From NCBI GenBank assembly GCA_947069175.1, contig CAMTDV010000013.1:16445412-16509411 (forward strand): a stretch of DNA of 64,000 nt, read 5' to 3'. A model generated the notes under the pieces. That model was not told where the DNA came from, made no database searches, and worked only from the letters and a program-made list of their open reading frames with translations. Of this stretch, positions 58,463-64,000 are shown piece after piece. A program made the position numbers and the translations under genes. Each line of letters opens with the position of its first letter. Position 1 is the first letter of the stretch. The stretch comes from Scalesia atractyloides. Taxonomy: Eukaryota > Streptophyta > Magnoliopsida > Asterales > Asteraceae.

Positions 58463-59594
58463 TGTCACACCCCGACCCGCAACGGAATAAGAGTCGGGAC
58501 ATAATTGGGTTATCACCAAAGCTCATGATGTTTACTAAAATGTTTCATATTTATTAAATTCAAATTATAACTTAAATATCCAAATCAAAATTCATACAAT
58601 TACAAGGAAATGAGACTATGTAAATAATCCAAAGCTTAAACTGATTTATTCTTCTAGGCCTTCCTATGTGTTTCTTGCCTCAGCTGGATCACCTGTATCA
58701 TGTGTAAAACGGGGGATATTTTGGGTCAACAAAAGTTGGCGAGTGAACCTTGATAAAACATTGTTATTAATTTCTTGTTTTATTTAATATGGAAAATTTG
58801 TGCAATAATCACATGTGAGCAAACATATATAAGTAAACAAACACAAACCACTTTGAATGAGTATATGATATGAATGATGATGAATGTGAGATCAAGGCTC
58901 AATCAAACGGAGCCGATCTTATGAGGCACCTGATGCTCAACCCGTTTCCCACGGGGAACTGATGGGCCTAATGAAATGCGTGCACTGAAAATGATAAATC
59001 CAAACTACACATAATCCACACAACAATTGATACACATTTGATACACATTTGATCACGGATATGATGGATGCACAAGTGTTTAAATATAATAAAGAATTAA
59101 ACGACACATGATACACCCCAAAACATGATTAAAACGGGGAATTGATAGAGATTCACTCACATTGGGTGCGTTCTTTGATGACGTTGGATGCGCACGAAAT
59201 TTAGAATTTGATCGACGAGAGAAAAACTAACCTAAAATAATAACGAAATGATTCGGTAAATAAATGGATTTTATTTGGGATTAATATTTTTATTTATTAC
59301 TCTTAATGGAATTTTTAGATTTATCTTTGTGAGTTTAAGGTAATTTTCTAACTTTAAAAATCTTATTTTTTAAGTATTTTTAAATGATTTTTCAATTAAA
59401 TAACTAAAAAGGAAAATAAAAAAAAATGTTGACTTTTGACCGTTGACCGTTGACCGGTCGGACTGTGTTTAATTATGCGCTGAGTGAGGTTCGAACTCGG
59501 GACCTCTCGTATAAGTGCACGCAGCTCTACCAACTGAGCTACGTGTCTAACCCGAAATATTCTCTGTTTTAATTATATATTTATTTTTATTAAG
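58463..59594 (-). mobile_element. Family 1 LTR, truncated (5' LTR of array 2)
   Basis: Only the R/U5 half of the LTR remains, including module A (59478-59551) and the W-box cluster. It ends near TTTATTTTTATTA after skipping about 20 bp of the usual AT-rich spacer. U3, the TATA box and modules B-D are missing, so copy 4 and copy 3 lack an outer 5' promoter here. Confidence 0.9.
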
Positions 59595-60147
59595 GGTGTG
59601 TCCGTTAACAGAAGAGAAGTCCTTGCCTATAGAACAACCTTACTTCAAAAATTCTGTCAGTGTGTAGGTGAAACCAATCCCTCTTTGAACCAAGCTTTTT
59701 CAAGGTTTAGTACTTTGTTCGTGACGGCATAACAAAGGCAGAAGCGATTGCCGAAGCCCTTCAGGATTACTAGGATACAATCATATAAAGTATAGAAGAT
59801 TTACTCACATCTCGTCCTGACAGTTACTAAGAAACCATCTTCGCATACAACGAGTTGTGCACCCGGATGTCGACTCTGACGGTTCGGGGGTTGATGATTA
59901 GTTTAATTATGTAATTTGTTTAGGTTTAATTATCTGGTTTGTATATGTTTTTAGCTATAATAAATTTGTTTTTTTAGCTTAAATTATTTTTATTTTACAT
60001 ATTTGTTTTTTTAATTTATGTTATTTTTCTTAATTTATATACTTATGTTATTAATTTAAACAATTTAAGTTTTCTTTTTTTATTTTTTTTGAATGACTAA
60101 TGTTACTCTCTCAAACTCCTATATTTACAAATAACTTGCTATTTTTA
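59595..60147. other. Unassigned sequence with traces of a degraded reading frame
   Basis: Right of the truncated LTR, one frame on the plus strand reads RDGITKAEAIAEALQDY and, between stops, SIEDLLTSRPDSY and ETIFAYNELCTRMSTLTVRG (59740-59890). An upstream frame reads NPSLNQAFSRFSTLFV. This could be an old coding fragment joined by a 1-nt shift, but I do not recognise the family. After 59900 the sequence becomes T-rich and featureless. Confidence 0.3.
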
Positions 60148-61115
60148 AATAAATTGATTTAAAAATTAGAGGGGGGGGGGGGGGTGGACGAGGCTTTTCG
60201 ACCAAGCGATATAAATGCTCTAATTAGAAGTTACAATTTATGTGTTTCTCTACATCATAATTAATAAAAAATCGTTATTGCTTATGCAAAACATTTTGTC
60301 TAAGACACTTAAAATTTTGTCTAAGACACTTAAACACGATCGAAAAGTTACCTAACAAGAATAACTCCAGAAACATGTATATATAGATTTGACATAAGTT
60401 ATTATTTTACATAAGCTTAAAATACATGCTTATAACATATCAAACTTTTAAAATGTTGTTTTAATTTACAGTTTATCAACATAACATTTTTATAAAATGT
60501 TAATTATAATGAATAATATATTTGATGTAACAAGTATTTGATTAGTGAAAATTACGATGTGAAACCCTAACTTGTTAAGTACGAAAAAAGGTGTTACAAC
60601 TTTAGTTCAACTATATGAAAATCAAAGTATAAAAGTATCTATAATGTTAAAAGTATCTACAACGTGAAAAATGTGTCACTTCACTTGCATAACAGATCAA
60701 TTCCAAACACCTAATTCTGCTCCAACGCTACACAATTTCATACGCCTACATATTTAAATAATCTACACTATATGTAGGGGAGATGTTTCAAATGGATGTT
60801 TGTTGGCATGTTATTGAAAATGAGCTTAAACAAGCATACAAACGGACGGAGAGTACAATGGTAGTGCTTGTTTGACATTTGGATGTTCATTCTAGAAATT
60901 CCAAACGAACGCCACAGCACCGTGGGATGAAATTTGTCATATATATATATATATATATTTAATTGAAAGCAGTCTCTCTATTCTTACGGGTTAGAGGTAA
61001 AACTGTCTACATTTTACTCTTCTCAAATTCTAGCATTTCTATTGGTGAAATTTACTGATGATATTTATATATATATTTTTTAAATTTTAGTGCAACATAC
61101 TTTTCAAGTGTAAAA
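60148..61115. repeat. Site X, unoccupied copy
   Basis: The left half (60148-60603, matching 42277-42699) and right half (60599-61115, matching 33179-33708) are continuous here through a single ACTTT (60599-60603). This is the pre-insertion state of the site that family 1 occupies in the two arrays. It holds a run of 13 G near 60171-60183 and TA repeats near 60940-60957. No gene is present. Confidence 0.92.
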
Positions 61116-61376
61116 TGTCAAAAGGTTGATTCATAAACACTGAATTGATGTGTTTATTCGTATGTTTCATTACAAAGAAGGGTATCCTATTTATACAAAA
61201 AAAACGTAATCTAAATATAGAAGACAGCAGCTGATTGCTAGCTGTCTTTTACGTTGCTGTTGATTGCTGTTGATTAGCTGGATACGTTGCTGTTGATTAG
61301 CTGCCGATTAGCTGCAGGATGTCCGGCTGTTGATTAGCTGCAATTTTCCTCCAAGGTTAGACTTTCCTTTCTAACA
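61116..61376 (-). mobile_element. Ty1/copia 3' LTR
   Basis: The LTR is 261 bp. On the minus strand it runs from TGTTAGAAAGGAAAG to CCTTTTGACA. It contains repeated TTGATTAGCTG units (61258-61335). It interrupts site X precisely after GTGTAAAA; the unoccupied sequence is at 33701-33712. TAAAA (61111-61115) is the expected target duplication; its partner is outside the window. The polypurine tract CTTGAGGGGAG (61377-61387, minus strand) abuts it. Confidence 0.9.
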
Positions 61377-63999
61377 CTCCCCTCAAGTTGAATAGTTGGA
61401 CTTCCAAAATTCAACTTGCCCAAACAATCATTGAAAATTTTCCCGTTAACTGCTTTTGTTAGAATGTCAGCAAGCTGATCCTTTGATCGAACGAATGGTA
61501 GTTCAATCGTACCAACTTCCAATTTTTCTTTGATGAAGTTCCTATCAACTTCCACGTGTTTTGTTCGATCATGTTGTACTGGGTTTTCTGAAATCTGAAT
61601 TGCAGCTTTATTATCACACATAATCTTACTTGTTTCTTTTGGCGGAAAACCAATCTCAGCTAAAAGTCTCCGCATCCACATGGCTTCTGTTAAACCCCGA
61701 GCTATACCTCTAAATTCAGCTTCTGCACTTGAAAGAGCAACCACTTTTTGTTTTTTACTCCTCCAAGTAACAAGATTTCCTCCAACTAAAGTGAAGTAGC
61801 CTGTTGTTGATCTCCGACTTCCCTTATCTCCTGCCCTGTCTGCATCGGTATAGATCTGGACATTTAGGTGTCCATGTGATTGAAACAGGACTCCATGACC
61901 CACTGTTCCTTTGAGATATCTAATAATTCTCCAAACTGCTTCCATATGTGACTGTTGAGGTTGGTGCATGAACTGACTTACTACCCCTACAGCATAGGCG
62001 ATGTCTGGACGAGTGTGTGAGAGATATATTAGTTTTCCCACCAGCCGTTGGTATCTTTTTTATTTGCTAATTTTGCTCCTTCTTCCATGTAAAGCTTTTG
62101 GTTTACACTCATAGGAGTATCTGCTGGTTTGCAATCGATCATTCCAATTTTGCCAACAGGTCTAAGACATACTTCTTTTGACTAATGAAGATTCCTTGTT
62201 TCGACCTTATTACTTCAATACCGAGGAAATACTTAAGTCTGCCTAAATCTTTCATTTCAAATTCAGCAAACAAGTTTTCTTTGAGTTTTACCATTTCTTC
62301 TTTATCGTTTCCTGTAATGAATCATATCATCTACATAGATAATTAGGCAGGTTACGAATTTTCCTCTTTTTTTGAGAAACAAAGTATGATCGGCATTACT
62401 CTGTTTATATCCAAACTTTTTCATAGCTATCGTAAATCTGCCAAACCAAGCCCGGGGAGATTGCTTCAAACCATAAAGAGACTTCTTCAGACGGCAAACT
62501 TCTCCAGTTTTGAAACCTTTTGTGAATCCTGGAGGAGCATCCATAAATACCTCTTCGTCTAGGTCTCCGTGTAAAAAGGCATTTTTTACGTCAAACTGTT
62601 GAAGTGGCCACCCTTCATTTGCAGCTATCGAAAAAGAACCCTGATTGTGTTCATTTTTGCAACCGGGGAGAATGTTTCAGCATAGTCAATCCCATATGTC
62701 TGGGTATACCCTTTTGCTACCAGTCGGGCTTTATATCTTTCAATTGTACCATCTGGTTTATACTTGACCGTATAGACCCAACGACACCCTACGGATTTCT
62801 TTCCCAAATGGAGAGTACACTTTTCCCAAGTATTGTTCTTGATTAGGGCTTCTATTTCTGTTTTCATCGCTTCCTTCCAATGTTTAGACTTTAAGGCTTG
62901 ATCCACGTTTGTAGGAGTTTCTTCGGAATAAACAGATGAGATAAATGCTTTGGCTTCCTTAGTGAAATTTCCATCGGCCACACTAGCTATAGGATAGCTA
63001 GATCTTCTTGGTTCTTTTTCGGGAGAATACCGTTTCGGAGGGACCCCTCTGTTTGTTCTAGGGGGTAACACATATCTTGATGGTGGTTCTTCTTGTCTGG
63101 ATTCATCTGCCTCAAATTTTCAGTTTGTTCTGTGGCAGTTTCATGGTTAGACATATCGGTATCCTCGGAGTCATTAGAAACTTCAAATGTACCACCAGAC
63201 TGAATAGGGTGAGTATTACTTACCTCGGACACCAGGTTAGGAGGAACATTAGGATCGTCAGTGGCACTGAAATTGAAGTCTGGTGACTCTGTAGTAGGTG
63301 ACTCTTTAGTTGGTACATAGGGAACATATTTTAACCAGCTTAGTGTGTCTAAACATTCCTTCTCCCCCTGACCACTGGGTTGGGAATTGTAGTAATACTC
63401 GGTTTAAGAAAGTCACAGTTTATCGTGGTAAACATATGACGTGTTTTTGGATTATAACATCTGTATCCCTTTTGATTCATTCCATACCCAACAAAGACAC
63501 ATTTTTCAGCACAAGGGTCAAGCTTGGTTCGATCTGATTTGGGTATGTGAACAAAGGCAGTACATCCAAAGACTCGTGGTTGAAGAGTAAGAACTGAGGG
63601 TAGTTTGAAGAATTTTGAAAGGGTGTGTAACGGAGTGTTAAGTTTTAGGATTTTTGTTGGGAGTCGGTTGAGAAGATAGGTAGCAGTAGCAAGGGCTTCA
63701 GGCCAAAAATATTTCGGAACTTGAGATTCAATTAGGAGAGCTCGTGTCATTTCTAGCAAAATGCGATTTTTCCTTTCGGCGACACCGTTTTGTTCTGGGG
63801 TGTTTGGGCATGTAGTTTGGTGGATTATTCCCTTGTCTTGGAAATAGGATTTAAACGAGGTATTAACAAACTCACCGCCATTATCAGATCGGAATATTTG
63901 GATGTTTGTTTGAAATTGGGTTTGGATCATGGCGTAAAACATAGTGAACTTTTCAAATACTTCGGATTTGTTTTTCAAAAATAAACCCAGGTCATTCGG
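61334..63999 (-). pseudogene. Ty1/copia pol polyprotein, partial and frameshifted
   Basis: The order integrase, then RT, then RNase H defines Ty1/copia. Integrase core: FRSDNGGEFVN and PNTPEQNGVAERKNR (63978-63349). RT: SKHWKEAMKTEIEAL, WVYTVKYKPDG, GIDYAETFSPVAK, GLKQSPRAWF and YVDDM (63071-62302). RNase H: VALSSAEAEFRG, then CDNKAAIQIS, and TKHVEVDRNFIKEK (62041-61334). The reading changes frame near 63360, 63115, 62632, 62316, 62150 and 62055, mostly by single bases, so it is inactive. The last frame passes through the polypurine tract and stops inside the LTR at 61334. Gag, protease and the 5' LTR lie beyond the window. I do not assign a clade. Confidence 0.92.
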
Positions 64000-64000
64000 G

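Larger units (their letters stand above)
42700..59594 (-). mobile_element. Array 2: tandem family 1 Ty3/gypsy elements
   Basis: The array consists of LTR 42700-45080, internal copy 3 (45081-50583), LTR 50584-52962, internal copy 4 (52963-58462) and a truncated LTR (58463-59594). The left edge has the ACTTT duplication. The right edge breaks inside the LTR near TTTATTTTTATTA. Copies 3 and 4 share a 1-nt loss and a TGG-to-TAG change in gag (about 49408-49418 and 57288-57296) that copy 1 lacks, so they come from one duplicated master and not from separate insertions. Confidence 0.92.

Overview
This is plant nuclear DNA, from a eudicot. It is AT-rich and intergenic in character, with Ty3/gypsy and Ty1/copia polyproteins of plant type, an iMet tRNA primer-binding site, MITEs and a plant secondary-product glycosyltransferase. 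The gypsy polyproteins resemble chromovirus (Tekay/Del-like) families that I associate with Asteraceae; that family-level guess is an inference from recall, not proven here. Roughly three quarters of the window is LTR-retrotransposon sequence.

Layout. 1-728 is a fragment of a gypsy LTR (family 1). 733-2877 is a duplicated block carrying a broken HIG1-domain gene. 2878-5275 is intergenic with one MITE. 5276-5418 is an exon fragment of an alpha-dioxygenase, cut by an LTR. 5419-33178 is array 1 of family 1 on the minus strand (LTR-internal-LTR-internal-LTR). A 12.1-kb plus-strand gypsy (element 2, 11018-23141) is nested in the gag of its first copy. 33179-42699 is an island of low-copy DNA. It holds a UGT90A-like glycosyltransferase with two 1-nt frameshifts, a second copy of the 733-2877 block with a two-exon HIG1-domain gene, a pair of nested foldback (MULE-like) elements and a MITE. 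42700-59594 is array 2 of family 1, with the same LTR-internal-LTR-internal-LTR plan. 59595-61115 contains an unoccupied copy of the family 1 insertion site. 61116-64000 is a degraded Ty1/copia element on the minus strand, running off the window.

How the parts relate. Array 1 ends on the right with ACTTT (33179-33183), array 2 is preceded on the left by ACTTT (42695-42699), and the uninterrupted site with one ACTTT is at 60599-60603. The two arrays therefore look like descendants of one insertion, separated by a duplication of the UGT/HIG1 unit, probably through unequal crossing-over in a tandem gene cluster. The two copies of the HIG1 block carry different lesions. No retrotransposon copy here has an intact polyprotein, so none looks autonomous as assembled, although some single-base gaps could be assembly errors.

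The most unusual structure is in the 2.4-kb LTR of family 1. It has three tRNA-like modules in the element's sense direction, all starting GTTAGACAC and containing a B-box-like GAGTTCGA, and a fourth in antisense with a perfect B box. Most are followed closely by a T-run. The same LTR carries a cluster of W-box cores. Element 2 has an extra coiled-coil/acidic open reading frame before gag and a possible 83-bp intron near the start of gag.
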